The notes: generated by a model not told the origin, from the sequence alone. DNA of 64,000 nucleotides from Endozoicomonas sp965199185 (GCA_965199185.1 CBDAQW010000004.1:124001-188000), one strand, 5' to 3'. Counted from the stretch's first letter, positions 34,999 to 44,277 are shown. A program made the numbers and translations.

Positions 34999-36767
34999 CG
35001 TACAAACTCTCCCTGCAGGCCTTTCAGCTTGACCACTAGCTGAATGAAGCTGTGAAAGCCAGCAAACCCGGCTGACAAAAAGTCCAGCAAATTAACGAAC
35101 ATCATCAGGCTGTAATTCCTGATGATGTTGGGATCCAACTCTATGATTAATTCACTCCCCTGAGTAAAACACTGGTGTCCGTCAATTCGAACAGGAGCAA
35201 CCAGTGGTCGTGTTTCAAGAGCGACTATAGACTCTAGCCAGGCTTTACTGGCATCACTATTATGAATGCGGTACAACGACATCAGGTTTTTGATTTGATT
35301 GACAGGGTCTTTCGATTCCAGAACCGATATCAGGTTATCACTGAGATGAACCAGCAAATCCAGCCGGTTTTGCAGATTGCGCCGTCGCTTTCTTCTGGCT
35401 GTTGGGCGCAACAACATCGTGATCTCCTGTTGTAAAGACACATTATCAACGCATTCAATCCGCGGATGGGCAGGCAGCTCAAGCGCCTGATTACCGTTAT
35501 TGCAGAGCAGAGTGGGAGAGAGCAGTTGTGTTTGTGGTTTATTCATCTGCAACTCGGTATTAACGATTTCCAGATGCCCGCACTGCTCATAATCATCATC
35601 CTCGGGCCGGTATAGCCAGAAGCATGAGTGATCTTTTTGGCGATGCTTCAAGCCATAAAGACAGGGAAGCTTGCGTGGCTCTTCTCCGGTAATATCCAAC
35701 ACTTCCCGGATAGACTGAATCTCAATAACATTGGCCGAATGACTGTCAGGAATGACGGGATAATCCAGTTGACGATGATTAACGACAATAGGTTCGCCAA
35801 TATGCTCAAACAGATTAATGACAGGTGCGCAGCCTAACTGAAATTTCAAGTGGTCAGCATTTTCCTGTAACTCTTGATGAAGATTTTTCAGGCAAAAAAT
35901 AATGCTCACACAGGGACTGCTGAAGCATCTTAACACGTCGCCAATCGATTTGAGTCTGAAGCCAAAGAATAGTTCCGGCCAGCTGAACAGCTCAGTCATC
36001 ATCTGATTGTCAATAAAATTACATTCATCCGTCATCAGCATACACTCTATGCTGTCAAAGCCTATCGGTGTGAAGTTCTCTAAGGTCAGAGTCTCCACCT
36101 GACCGCTGTCGTCCACCAGGACGAGCTTGCAAAGGTCATGGCATAGAGCGTCATACATCATCGATTTCAAACGGTTTCTGCCTTTGAAATAGACAGTAAG
36201 ATCTGAAAAATCACCAAGGTCTGAAAATATTGTCGTATTGTCCAGCATGCTCAGCTCGAGACAGAGCTGGCATCTTGTGACGTCATGACACTCTTTGATT
36301 TCCCGGCGGAATGGCCTTGATTCTATCTGGCTGCTGGTGATATCAAAGGGGCAAAGTTCAAGATTGCGTGTGGACTGAAACTGACAGAACCGATCTTCAT
36401 CAAGATAGGCGCGAAACCGTGTTCCTCTCGGTAACACAGCAACGGATGACTGATCTCTGGATGGGGCAATCCGGAACAGGCTGGCTGAAGGCAGAGGCTG
36501 AAGACATAAAGGATAAAGAATTTCCAGCAGGCTACTGGAGATGCCCGAGGATTCATCAGACAGCTGTCGTGATAAACGGGCAGTCAGTAAAGCAAAAGAT
36601 TCCACCAGTCTTGATACATGAGGGTCGTCTACCCGATCTATACTGAGCCCTAATTCCCGAGCAAGCGCTGGATTTTTTTTGGCAAACTGCTTACCGCCAT
36701 GCCAGAGCAAACTCAACTCCCTTTCATACCAGCTAACCAGAGAGTCAGACAAGGCAGGCCTCCTCAA
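34962..36767 (-). CDS. tssF: T6SS baseplate protein TssF
   Basis: TssF is the largest wedge subunit. The 601-residue product starts with the family N-terminus (LVSWYERELSLLWHGGKQFAKKNPALARELGL and DDPHVSRLVESFALLTARLSRQL) and shows LLEILYPLCLQPLPSASLFRI near residue 90. Length is at the normal 590-620. It overlaps tssE by 23 bases. Confidence 0.95.
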   Translation of the reverse strand: MRRPALSDSLVSWYERELSLLWHGGKQFAKKNPALARELGLSIDRVDDPHVSRLVESFALLTARLSRQLSDESSGISSSLLEILYPLCLQPLPSASLFRIAPSRDQSSVAVLPRGTRFRAYLDEDRFCQFQSTRNLELCPFDITSSQIESRPFRREIKECHDVTRCQLCLELSMLDNTTIFSDLGDFSDLTVYFKGRNRLKSMMYDALCHDLCKLVLVDDSGQVETLTLENFTPIGFDSIECMLMTDECNFIDNQMMTELFSWPELFFGFRLKSIGDVLRCFSSPCVSIIFCLKNLHQELQENADHLKFQLGCAPVINLFEHIGEPIVVNHRQLDYPVIPDSHSANVIEIQSIREVLDITGEEPRKLPCLYGLKHRQKDHSCFWLYRPEDDDYEQCGHLEIVNTELQMNKPQTQLLSPTLLCNNGNQALELPAHPRIECVDNVSLQQEITMLLRPTARRKRRRNLQNRLDLLVHLSDNLISVLESKDPVNQIKNLMSLYRIHNSDASKAWLESIVALETRPLVAPVRIDGHQCFTQGSELIIELDPNIIRNYSLMMFVNLLDFLSAGFAGFHSFIQLVVKLKGLQGEFVRCSRHHGYQINL

Positions 36768-37209
36768 TGTCCAGGCTGATACTGGTCAGATTCAGAGCTG
36801 AGTCAAAACCCACTGGTACCAACTCGATACCAGTCCTTATCACGCCCTCTATGCGAAAGCAGATCACATTTTCAAGTTCATTCAGTTGTACAATATCCAC
36901 CATTACGTTGCCCAAACGGGGCTCGTAACGGCTGATCTGAAGTTCTATTTCTCTGCACAGGTGACTGCCCTGATAATGGCTGCGATTCAAATGACGACTT
37001 GACAGACCATAGCCATAGATGGAGCTCTGAGCTAGTGGATAATCGTCAGACACCGGCGACATATAACATCTGGATTCCAGTATCATTCTGAGATTACTGA
37101 TGACGGATTCAAGGATGGCCTGCTCGCCGCCTTTTATGGTATTACCCACTGTATTGGCGGCTATATTGCCCGGTTTTTGCAACAGCGTTTCCAGAATAGA
37201 GGCTTTCAT
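36745..37209 (-). CDS. tssE: T6SS baseplate protein TssE (gp25-like)
   Basis: A 154-residue gp25-like protein that helps start sheath polymerisation. The C-terminal IELQISRYEPRLGNVMVDIV contains the conserved EPRL motif. Its ATG at 37209 shares ATGA with the frame-restored stop of the upstream tssC2 gene (TGA at 37208-37206), which supports both the start and the ancestral end of tssC2. Confidence 0.93.
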   Translation of the reverse strand: MKASILETLLQKPGNIAANTVGNTIKGGEQAILESVISNLRMILESRCYMSPVSDDYPLAQSSIYGYGLSSRHLNRSHYQGSHLCREIELQISRYEPRLGNVMVDIVQLNELENVICFRIEGVIRTGIELVPVGFDSALNLTSISLDIEEACLV

Positions 37210-37332
37210 GCTTGATCACCTGATAATCCACTAGTGTCTGTTTTCAGCAAAATACTGGTTTTGATCACATCAAATTGGTATTGAGGCTGTAGCTCAATTT
37301 CGCAGTGATAAACACCAATGCGCTCATCACCT

Positions 37333-38493
37333 TTAACAATCACTCTGGGCTTTTTTCAGAGGGTAACGGGCAAGCACTGAGTCATCGCCATAATCGACAT
37401 TGGATGTATACGACTGAATCCAGTTATTAAGGTCACGCTGGCAGGCTTCTGCCCCCTGATAACTGCCGATATGCTCACGTATTAACATTTTAAGGTAATG
37501 ACCAAAACGACAACCGATCAATGTCGTTTGCAACATGTTGATAATCTTCTCTTCATCGTCATTACAGGTTGGGCGATATACTGACCGGTTGTTGAAAAAT
37601 GCCAGTTCCTGCCCGAGATAACAGGTCATCAGCGGAATAAATCCTTGCTCACTGTAAAAACCTTCAAGATGATCAGTCAATCGTAACCGGGCGACATTGG
37701 GCGTATTTTTTCGCTTTGCGACAATAGCACCGCCCTGATCACCGGGAATTCTCAGAAAACCAAACCAGCGAATACGAATAAATTCCTGGATGGCATTACC
37801 GACAAAAGCAAACCCACTGTTTCCCCATAAGTGATCACTGCCAGCACCATAAGCCGGATATTCATCAAAGATGATCTCTGAATAGCAGCCACGCCAGGGT
37901 TTTCTAAGCAAAATTTCAGGTAAGCAAAGCCCGATAAAACGACTGGTTTCAAGGCGTCGTAAGCGTTGCCAGCCGATAAAGTTATCACTCCCAAGAATCC
38001 GCATAACACGCTCCGGTTCAGACCAGACATCAGGGTCATCAGTACCTATGAAATCTCTGGTTACAGGCAGAATAACCGGGCAGAGAGAGGCTTGTCCTAG
38101 CCTCCCGAGAAGTTGCAGAGTGTATAAATCATCGTGTTCTCCCACTTCATCCAGCTCAGAAGAGATTGGTTGATCAACCAGCAGTAATCCGAAGGGCGTG
38201 CCTCCCAATGTATTGAGTTCCTGCTGGTTAATCAGTCGATATAAGACAGACGACGTAAGTTGTGGGTTCATGTTCAGATCATCAGACAGCGTCTGCCAGC
38301 TCATATCGAGTAAGCGTATTCTGACCATGGTTAACATCGGGCTGACATTCATCATGTACTGTACACCACGCCACAATGCTTCAAGCTGTTTGAAACGACT
38401 GTGTTGAATGATGGCGCAGAGCTGAGCAGCGACCATTTCATCAATGGTCGCTACCAGCTTTTGAATCTGAGCGTCCAGCCTCTGATTGTCCAT
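37333..38493 (-). CDS. second TssC-like sheath protein, C-terminus lost to a frameshift
   Basis: A paralogue of TssC directly after tssC (its ATG at 38493 overlaps the tssC stop, TGATG). It encodes 386 residues with TssC-type motifs (LVATIDEMVAAQL, FKQLEALWRGV, TPFGLLLVDQPIS, LVDQ, GCRFGHYLKMLIREHIGS). The frame ends ARYPLKKAQSDC at a run CTGAAAAAAGCCC. Dropping one A would continue as PRVIVKGDERIGVYHCEIELQPQYQFD and end at 37206 with ATGA coupling to tssE, a perfect TssC-type tail. So a single-base slip removed about 43 residues. Whether it is a mutation, a sequencing error or slippage is open. A restored protein would be 428 residues. Confidence 0.85.
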   Translation of the reverse strand: MDNQRLDAQIQKLVATIDEMVAAQLCAIIQHSRFKQLEALWRGVQYMMNVSPMLTMVRIRLLDMSWQTLSDDLNMNPQLTSSVLYRLINQQELNTLGGTPFGLLLVDQPISSELDEVGEHDDLYTLQLLGRLGQASLCPVILPVTRDFIGTDDPDVWSEPERVMRILGSDNFIGWQRLRRLETSRFIGLCLPEILLRKPWRGCYSEIIFDEYPAYGAGSDHLWGNSGFAFVGNAIQEFIRIRWFGFLRIPGDQGGAIVAKRKNTPNVARLRLTDHLEGFYSEQGFIPLMTCYLGQELAFFNNRSVYRPTCNDDEEKIINMLQTTLIGCRFGHYLKMLIREHIGSYQGAEACQRDLNNWIQSYTSNVDYGDDSVLARYPLKKAQSDC

Positions 38494-39974
38494 CAGCCCG
38501 GAATATTGGCAACCATACGCAAGGACGTCGTCAGTTCTTCCATCTGTAGCCAGGGTCGTAAATAAGCGACAGCGGAATAACATCCCGGCCGACCGGCCTG
38601 CTCCTGCACACTAATCACCGCTTCCCGTAATGGAGTTTTTGCCCTGGCTTCGTTGCCTACCGCATTAGGGTTGGTATAGAGGCTAATCCAGGTGGAGAGT
38701 TCTTTTTCAATATCGACCGGTGCCATCGCAGAACCAATTTTATCGCGCCCCATTACCTTGAGATAATGAGCAATGCGGGAACTGGCCATCACATAAGGAA
38801 GTCGGGCTGAAATGGCCGCATTGGCGGTAGCTTCAGGATCTGTGTACTCTTTGGGTTTTTGCAGGGTCTGTGCGCCCATAAACACGGCATAATTGGCATT
38901 TTTGTAATGCACCAGCGGTAGAAGTCCAAGGTCTGATAATTCCTTTTCTCGCTCATCGGTGAGGTTGACCTCAGCCGGACATTGCTGAATCAGATCACCT
39001 GCTTCTGAAACATAGGTGTAATTGGGCAGATTCTCTACTTTACCGCCGTTTTCCATTCCACGAATGGCAGTACACCAGCCGAAAGCAGTGAAGGCATTGT
39101 TTATCAGAAGCCCCATGTCGTATATGGCATTGCTCCAGGTGAAATCGTTATTGGACTCTGGTCGTGACTGCCCATCTTTCCCTGGTGCAAACTCCTCAAA
39201 ATTAAACCCTTTTACGGGGCTGGTGGCAGCTCCATAAGGCAGTCGTGCCAGCGTACGGGGCATACACAGAGCCACATAACGGGAATCATCGCTATCCCGA
39301 AACGCATTCCAGCTGGCATAAGCCGGAGAATCAAACCCAGCCGCCACCGGTTTGCCTTCGTTCAGTGTCTGAAAATCGGTGAATTCAAAAACACCCGGTC
39401 CGGCTGAGGCAATAAAAGGTGAATGAGAAGAGGCCGCGACAACACCCATATACCTTAATAAGGCAACATCTTCATCGCTGTGACTGAAGGCATAATCACC
39501 CAGAAGCACACCATAAGGCTCGCCACCGGCTGTGCCAAACTCATGCTGGTAAACCATATTGAAAAGACGACTACGATCCACTGCGGGAGCATCTTCAAAC
39601 TGCTCTATCAGTTCATCTCGGGTGATGTCTAATACCCGTATTTTCAGCTGAGGTCCCAGTTCGCTGTTTCGCACTAGCTTGTTCAAACCCCGCCATGAAC
39701 CTTCGAGTTTTTGAACGGACGCCTGATGCAATATTTCGGACAGCTGCCCGGAGATTTTTTCATCCAGAACATTAACCGCTTTTTCGATGGTTCTCGTGAG
39801 GTTTTTGTCCCAGGTGATCGTGCCATCAAAGGTCTGCCGGGTCATGGTTGCCAGCAATGTTTTAATGGTTTCCTGTGGTGTCTGACTGGTGGCAGCGGTG
39901 GCTCTTTCGAGAAAGGTCAGAGTAGTAACCCCTGTATCAACCTTTGTGTCAAGCTCAGTATCAACATCACTCAT
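38493..39974 (-). CDS. tssC: T6SS contractile sheath large subunit TssC
   Basis: TssC pairs with TssB to form the contractile sheath around the Hcp tube. The 493-residue protein shows IDEMISA-type N-terminal motifs (VLDEKISGQLSEILHQ), LEGSWRGLNKLV, GEPYGVLLGDYAFSHSDEDVALL, and the C-terminal TPLREAVISVQEQAGRPGCYSAVAYLRPWLQ. Length is standard. It overlaps the tssB stop by 4 bases and couples to tssC2. Confidence 0.97.
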   Translation of the reverse strand: MSDVDTELDTKVDTGVTTLTFLERATAATSQTPQETIKTLLATMTRQTFDGTITWDKNLTRTIEKAVNVLDEKISGQLSEILHQASVQKLEGSWRGLNKLVRNSELGPQLKIRVLDITRDELIEQFEDAPAVDRSRLFNMVYQHEFGTAGGEPYGVLLGDYAFSHSDEDVALLRYMGVVAASSHSPFIASAGPGVFEFTDFQTLNEGKPVAAGFDSPAYASWNAFRDSDDSRYVALCMPRTLARLPYGAATSPVKGFNFEEFAPGKDGQSRPESNNDFTWSNAIYDMGLLINNAFTAFGWCTAIRGMENGGKVENLPNYTYVSEAGDLIQQCPAEVNLTDEREKELSDLGLLPLVHYKNANYAVFMGAQTLQKPKEYTDPEATANAAISARLPYVMASSRIAHYLKVMGRDKIGSAMAPVDIEKELSTWISLYTNPNAVGNEARAKTPLREAVISVQEQAGRPGCYSAVAYLRPWLQMEELTTSLRMVANIPG

Positions 39975-40504
39975 GCGCTGGTTTCCTCTGTTCCAGAGCC
40001 TGAATCTGAGTGCTCTATGCCAAGTTCCTGAGATAAAGCGGTCAAAGACTCAGAATACTGGAGAATTTCTTTCAGAAGTTTTTCCAGATTACGCGACCGG
40101 TCAGCATGAGCCAGCAACTCTCTAAGTTGATTGCGAACGACCAGAAGTTGCTTTAACGGCTCTACCTGTTGCACCAGATTAGCAGGCTCAAAATCACGCA
40201 TTGAATTAAACGACAACTTAACAGGTAACTCGTCATCCCCGCCCGTCAGCTTATCCGGTACACTGAGTTCGAGTTGCGGGCCAATGGTTCTCATCACTGT
40301 ATCGAAGTTATCTTTGTCGATATCGATGAACTGACGAAAGTCCACTTCTTCTTTTTCACTCTCGGGCTTATCGCCGGAAAACTCGCCAATCACACCGACA
40401 ACAAATGGCAGTTCACGATTTTCAACAGCGCCGTTGGTTTCTACCTCGTAGGTAATACTCACCCGGTTTTTGCTGACCCTTCTCTGTTGTGAATTAAGCG
40501 CCAT
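39971..40504 (-). CDS. tssB: T6SS contractile sheath small subunit TssB
   Basis: TssB interlocks with TssC. From ATG 40504 (AAGG 9 bases upstream) the product is 177 residues; an ATG two codons earlier (40510) has the ribosome binding site too close. Family features: RVSITYEVETNGAVENRELPFVVGVIGEFSG, FIDIDKDNFDTVM and SFNSMRDFEPANLVQQVEPLK. It immediately follows hcp. Confidence 0.95.
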   Translation of the reverse strand: MALNSQQRRVSKNRVSITYEVETNGAVENRELPFVVGVIGEFSGDKPESEKEEVDFRQFIDIDKDNFDTVMRTIGPQLELSVPDKLTGGDDELPVKLSFNSMRDFEPANLVQQVEPLKQLLVVRNQLRELLAHADRSRNLEKLLKEILQYSESLTALSQELGIEHSDSGSGTEETSA

Positions 40505-40509
40505 GATCA

Positions 40510-41049
40510 TTAACCTTTACTGGAGTGGGATTCCGCTTTGCCGGTTGGCAGATCGTAGGTGACATCGCCACCCGCTTCGAGCTTGCCACCTTCGCCTTCG
40601 TTCCAGTGTTTCACTTTTACCTTGCTGTAGGCGAGAGCGATACTTTCAAAGGGCGTAGCACCATCTGAGGCGCTCAGGCTGTAATTGACAATGCGGGCAT
40701 TGGATAACTGAATCTGCAAATACACCTGAGAGCCTTGCCCTGAGCGATCTGGCTTGGTGACAATAATATCAATGGTGTCACCCTGATCACCGGGGACGTA
40801 CATGCGGGAGAGGATATTCTCTGAAGCGCCATCCATCTCCTTACTGACCGTGATTTCACTCATGGCCACCATGCCTGAATCACGATTCATACCATTACCA
40901 ATATCCATGGAGACCGAGCGGGCGGCACCCCAGCTGAAAGAGCGTATAGCAAACCAGCCCTGACCGCTGACGCTATCACCTCCGGTATAGGCAGCGGTTG
41001 CATCGCCTTTACTCTGGGTTTCTCCCAACTTCATAAACATATTTGCCAT
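40510..41049 (-). CDS. hcp: T6SS tube protein Hcp (TssD)
   Basis: Hcp hexamers stack into the ejected tube. The 179-residue protein has MANMFMKL, the early Trp region GWFAIRSFSWGAARSVS, MSEITVSKEMDGASENIL, and a C-terminal ESIALAYSKVKVKHW typical of the Hcp1/EvpC family. It is a little longer than the usual 160-172 residues at the C-terminus (GGDVTYDLPTGKAESHSSKG). It lies between tssA and tssB. Confidence 0.95.
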   Translation of the reverse strand: MANMFMKLGETQSKGDATAAYTGGDSVSGQGWFAIRSFSWGAARSVSMDIGNGMNRDSGMVAMSEITVSKEMDGASENILSRMYVPGDQGDTIDIIVTKPDRSGQGSQVYLQIQLSNARIVNYSLSASDGATPFESIALAYSKVKVKHWNEGEGGKLEAGGDVTYDLPTGKAESHSSKG

Positions 41050-41078
41050 GGGCTGATCCTCGGATAGATACGCCTTTT

Positions 41079-42497
41079 TCAGAACAAATCATCCAGATTA
41101 CTGATTGCCAGACCGCCGGGGGCAAAAGGTGGTGGTTCAGGCGATGAGGTGGATGCTTCGCTCTGGTTTTGCTCAGGAAATACAGGGCTGTTGTCTACTA
41201 TCTCAGGTTCTGATTCTGGAGGCTGTTCTGGTAAAGGTTTAACCTCAGCTGTTAACTCTGGCGATGGTTTAGCTATCGTCGGAACTGCCTGAAGTGACAC
41301 GACCGGAGAGCCAGGAATAGCGGTTTTCTCAGTTCTGTTCATTCCCGTTAACTCGGAAATATAGCTCAAGGAATTGGTATTGCCCTGTAGTAATTCATCC
41401 ATTAAATCGGGTAATGGTGTATAGCCCCAGCGAATGGCCTTCTCCAACAAATACGACACTGGACTTTGAGGTTCAGTGCGCTGAAAGAAATCAGACAGTA
41501 GTCGTAATTGGTGAAATGCCTGATCTCGATTAAAGAGCGTAGTTTCTTTTGCCGAGGTTGCTTTTAAAGGCTGCTCGTCAGCGGCTAATGCCGGTTCAAC
41601 ATCTGGCTCAGACAATGACTCATGCCCGGACAAATCAGGTGCAGCCTGTTCTTCTGTTTTTGGTTCCTGAATGTCCAGAGGCCAGGGCGTCAGCAAGCCG
41701 TCGGTAAGGTCCTTTAATGCCAGAATATTCCCTTCCAGCGGCTGTCTTAAGAATCGACTGGCCGGAACTGTGAAGCCAGAAGCCTGAAAATGATTTAATA
41801 ATGTTTGATCCAGGGCGTTGAGCGAATCAAGAACATCCTGAATAGCATGAATGGTGCTGATCACGTCCTCTTCTACCAAGGCAAAAACGGAGCGAACTTC
41901 TTGTCGAAGGGCGTCCCGGTTGGTCTCATCACGTTGATAGCGGACAAAGCTGATGTCATTAATCAGCGGCAACATACGCAGCGGTATCGCCATTTGGCAA
42001 CTGTCTTCTGACTCACCAAACAGTAACTTAAATGGACGACACTGGAGTTCTGCTCGTTCGCGAGCGATACTTTGTTCGTCCTGAGAGCGGAGCTTATCCT
42101 CAGGAAGAAATGGTTGTATAGTTTCACCGTAAGTTTGCAGGCTCTGATCAATCAGCTGGATCGCAATAGCCAGCTGCTCATAGGGGTGGTCAGTCACCAG
42201 TTGCGCCATCGCCAGCCAGACCATAGACTCCAGATCCCTGGAACTGCTGGTCAAAACATCCAACAACATGGTTTGTAGCTGTAGCCAGTTTTCTTTATTA
42301 ACGGATATCAAGTCATCCAGTTCTGCCGGATCAGGGTTGAGTGACAGTTTTTGCAGGCTCGTCTGTGCAATGTTGTATGCGTTGCGCAGTGGGCGGTAGC
42401 GTGCCTTATTGCTTTTCAGATACTCACCGGCAGGAGCAGACTCTGACAACGGCTTCAGGTAGGTGTCGAATTGCTCAATAGACAACAGGGCATGCAT
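41079..42497 (-). CDS. tssA: T6SS assembly protein TssA
   Basis: TssA coordinates baseplate and sheath assembly. The ImpA N-terminal domain is clear (LKPLSESAPAGEYLKSNKARYRPLRNAY, then DLESMVWLAMAQLVTDHPYEQLAIAIQLIDQSL), followed by a Pro/Glu-rich linker and a C-terminal segment (AFHQLRLLSDFFQRTEPQSPVSYLLEKAIRWGYTPLPDLMDELL). The frame continues to GTG 42566, but that codon lies inside a REP-type repeat, so ATG 42497 (472 residues) is preferred. It opens the left-going arm. Confidence 0.9.
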   Translation of the reverse strand: MHALLSIEQFDTYLKPLSESAPAGEYLKSNKARYRPLRNAYNIAQTSLQKLSLNPDPAELDDLISVNKENWLQLQTMLLDVLTSSSRDLESMVWLAMAQLVTDHPYEQLAIAIQLIDQSLQTYGETIQPFLPEDKLRSQDEQSIARERAELQCRPFKLLFGESEDSCQMAIPLRMLPLINDISFVRYQRDETNRDALRQEVRSVFALVEEDVISTIHAIQDVLDSLNALDQTLLNHFQASGFTVPASRFLRQPLEGNILALKDLTDGLLTPWPLDIQEPKTEEQAAPDLSGHESLSEPDVEPALAADEQPLKATSAKETTLFNRDQAFHQLRLLSDFFQRTEPQSPVSYLLEKAIRWGYTPLPDLMDELLQGNTNSLSYISELTGMNRTEKTAIPGSPVVSLQAVPTIAKPSPELTAEVKPLPEQPPESEPEIVDNSPVFPEQNQSEASTSSPEPPPFAPGGLAISNLDDLF

Positions 42498-42556
42498 AAT
42501 ACTGGATGATGAGTCAGCAAATGAGATGAGAAGTAGTGGCAGTTTAGAAATTACCA

Positions 42557-42618
42557 CCGTTCGCACTTAGCCTGTCGAAGTGCTTGTGCAGCATCTTTGA
42601 CAGGCTCAGGATGAACGG
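42557..42618. repeat. Imperfect inverted repeat (REP-type, CCGTTCG...CGAACGG)
   Basis: CCGTTCGCACTTAGCCTGTC faces GACAGGCTCAGGATGAACGG around a central stretch, a pattern seen in many genomes as a palindromic extragenic repeat. It lies just upstream of tssA and overlaps the potential GTG start at 42566. Confidence 0.65.
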
Positions 42619-42686
42619 AGTTTTTGGTGATTTTTGTTCTGCCACCACTCCAAGGTTAGACTTTTTATAAAAACTTGCTTAGTTGA

Positions 42687-42867
42687 ACCCGATGTGTGAC
42701 TTTTAATTTCAACATGGCTATCCATGCCACGTGGATCCCGTACAGTCCCTGTACGGGATGACAGCAGAGTGCACCAAACCTCTACTAGCTGTCATTCTGT
42801 ACAGGGAGTGTACAGAACCCATAAGCCATCGATTGGCAACCTACGAGATAAAAGTCACACATCGGGT
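42687..42867. mobile_element. Family A inverted-repeat element (MITE-like) with 8-bp target duplication
   Basis: 181 bp bounded by perfect 19-bp inverted ends: ACCCGATGTGTGACTTTTA at the left and its complement at the right. TTAGTTGA flanks it on both sides (42679-42686 and 42868-42875), an exact 8-bp target duplication, showing transposition. The centre has nested small palindromes (CCCGTACAGTCCCTGTACGGG). It has no coding capacity and no transposase. The extended frame into the aminotransferase is an artefact of this element. A copy at 63858 is identical over 143 visible bases. Confidence 0.9.
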
Positions 42868-42939
42868 TTAGTTGATATGAAACTATGCAAGAATGTCAGC
42901 TATAAAATAAAAATAAAAAAACCAAAGTGGAGCTTTTTT

Positions 42940-44154
42940 ATGGCAGAACAAGCCGTCGACAGATCTACCTTCGATAAAGTGATGGTTCCTAATTACGCAC
43001 CTCAGGCAATGGTGCCTGTCCGTGGTGAGGGTTCTCGCATCTGGGATCAGGAAGGTCGTGAATATCTCGACTTTGCTGGTGGTATTGCCGTGAATGCACT
43101 GGGGCATTGTCACCCGGTACTGGTACAGGCGGTGAAAGAACAAAGTGAAAAACTCTGGCACTTAAGTAATGTGTACACTAACGAACCAGCGCTGGCTCTG
43201 GCTCAGGAGCTGATCGATCACACCTTCGCAGAAAAGATTTTCTTCTGTAACTCCGGTGCTGAAGCGAACGAAGCGGCTTTTAAACTGGTCAGAAAATACG
43301 CCTATGATAACTTTGGCTCAGAAAAGCACGAAATTATCTCTTTTGAACAATCTTTCCATGGTCGTACATTATTCACGGTTTCGGTGGGTGGTCAGAAAAA
43401 ATACCGCGAGGGATTTGAACCGGTTCCCAAAGGGATTACTCACACAAAGTACAATGATCTGGAAGCGCTGACATCGGTTATTTCTGAGCGCACCTGTGCG
43501 GTGGTTATTGAGCCCATTCAGGGTGAGGGTGGTGTAATACCTGCGGACCTTGAATTTCTCAAAGGCGTCAGAGCGCTTTGTGACCAGCATAATGCGTTGT
43601 TGGTATTTGATGAGATTCAGACCGGCGCAGGTCGAACGGGCCATTTGTTTGCGTATATGGGCATGGGAGTTACACCGGATATTCTCACCAGTGCCAAGGC
43701 TCTGGGCGGTGGTATTCCCATTGGCGCCATGCTGACTACCGCCAAAATAGCGGAGAGTTTCGGTTTTGGTACCCACGGCAGTACGTATGGCGGTAATCCT
43801 CTGGCTTGTGCCGTTTCTCTGGAAGCGATCAAATTGATTAATACGCCTGAAGTGCTGGAGGGAGTGGGACATAAGCATCGGCTGTTCAGGCAGCATCTTG
43901 AAAAGATCAACGAAGAGTTCGGTATCTTCAAAGAGGTGCGTGGTAAAGGGTTGTTGATTGGAGCTGAATTAACAGAAACCTACCATGGTCGGGGCAAGGA
44001 TTTTCTGGCCGCAGCTGCGCAGGAAGGGCTAATGCTGTTAGTGGCCGGGCCTAATGTGCTTAGACTGGCTCCGTCGTTAATTGTCAGTGATCAAGAGATT
44101 AACGACGGAATGAATCGTTTGAAAAGGGCGATTGCCAAAGTGCTTGAAGCTTGA
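42940..44154 (+). CDS. acetylornithine/succinylornithine-type aminotransferase
   Basis: A class III PLP aminotransferase of 404 residues, in the ArgD/AstC/AruC group: transfers the amino group from (acetyl- or succinyl-)ornithine to 2-oxoglutarate. PLP-binding motif TSAKALGGGIPIG with lysine 253; LDFAGGIAVNALGHCHP and NSGAEANEAAFKLVRKYAY near the N-terminus; VVIEPIQGEGGV in the middle. The start is ATG 42940; upstream sequence is an inserted repeat element. Whether the job is arginine synthesis or catabolism cannot be decided from sequence; a DUF1338 gene follows at 44343. Confidence 0.9.
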   Translation: MAEQAVDRSTFDKVMVPNYAPQAMVPVRGEGSRIWDQEGREYLDFAGGIAVNALGHCHPVLVQAVKEQSEKLWHLSNVYTNEPALALAQELIDHTFAEKIFFCNSGAEANEAAFKLVRKYAYDNFGSEKHEIISFEQSFHGRTLFTVSVGGQKKYREGFEPVPKGITHTKYNDLEALTSVISERTCAVVIEPIQGEGGVIPADLEFLKGVRALCDQHNALLVFDEIQTGAGRTGHLFAYMGMGVTPDILTSAKALGGGIPIGAMLTTAKIAESFGFGTHGSTYGGNPLACAVSLEAIKLINTPEVLEGVGHKHRLFRQHLEKINEEFGIFKEVRGKGLLIGAELTETYHGRGKDFLAAAAQEGLMLLVAGPNVLRLAPSLIVSDQEINDGMNRLKRAIAKVLEA

Positions 44155-44200
44155 GGGATAGGCTTGAAACAACTTCCCGATGTCATCCGTTGGGCACGGA

Positions 44201-44277
44201 TTTTCACCACGGAGGCACAGAGAATCGGAGTTTAAAAGCCGCCTCTTCTCTGTGCCCTTTGTGTCTCTGTGGTAAAA
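44201..44277. repeat. Inverted repeat containing CACAGAG motif
   Basis: TTTTCACCACGGAGGCACAG at the left faces CTCTGTGCCC...TCTCTGTGGTAAAA at the right. This motif resembles widely scattered genomic repeats of unknown origin. It lies between the aminotransferase and DUF1338 genes and could affect read-through. Confidence 0.5.

Noticed and set aside
37338..37350. Programmed -1 frameshift at A-AAA-AAG as in dnaX
   Set aside because: The zero frame reads AAA AAA GCC, not the required spacing, and the ancestral tail needs a +1 shift or loss of one A.
42724..42939. N-terminal extension of the aminotransferase
   Set aside because: The extension is translated from the family A element; the protein homology starts at ATG 42940.
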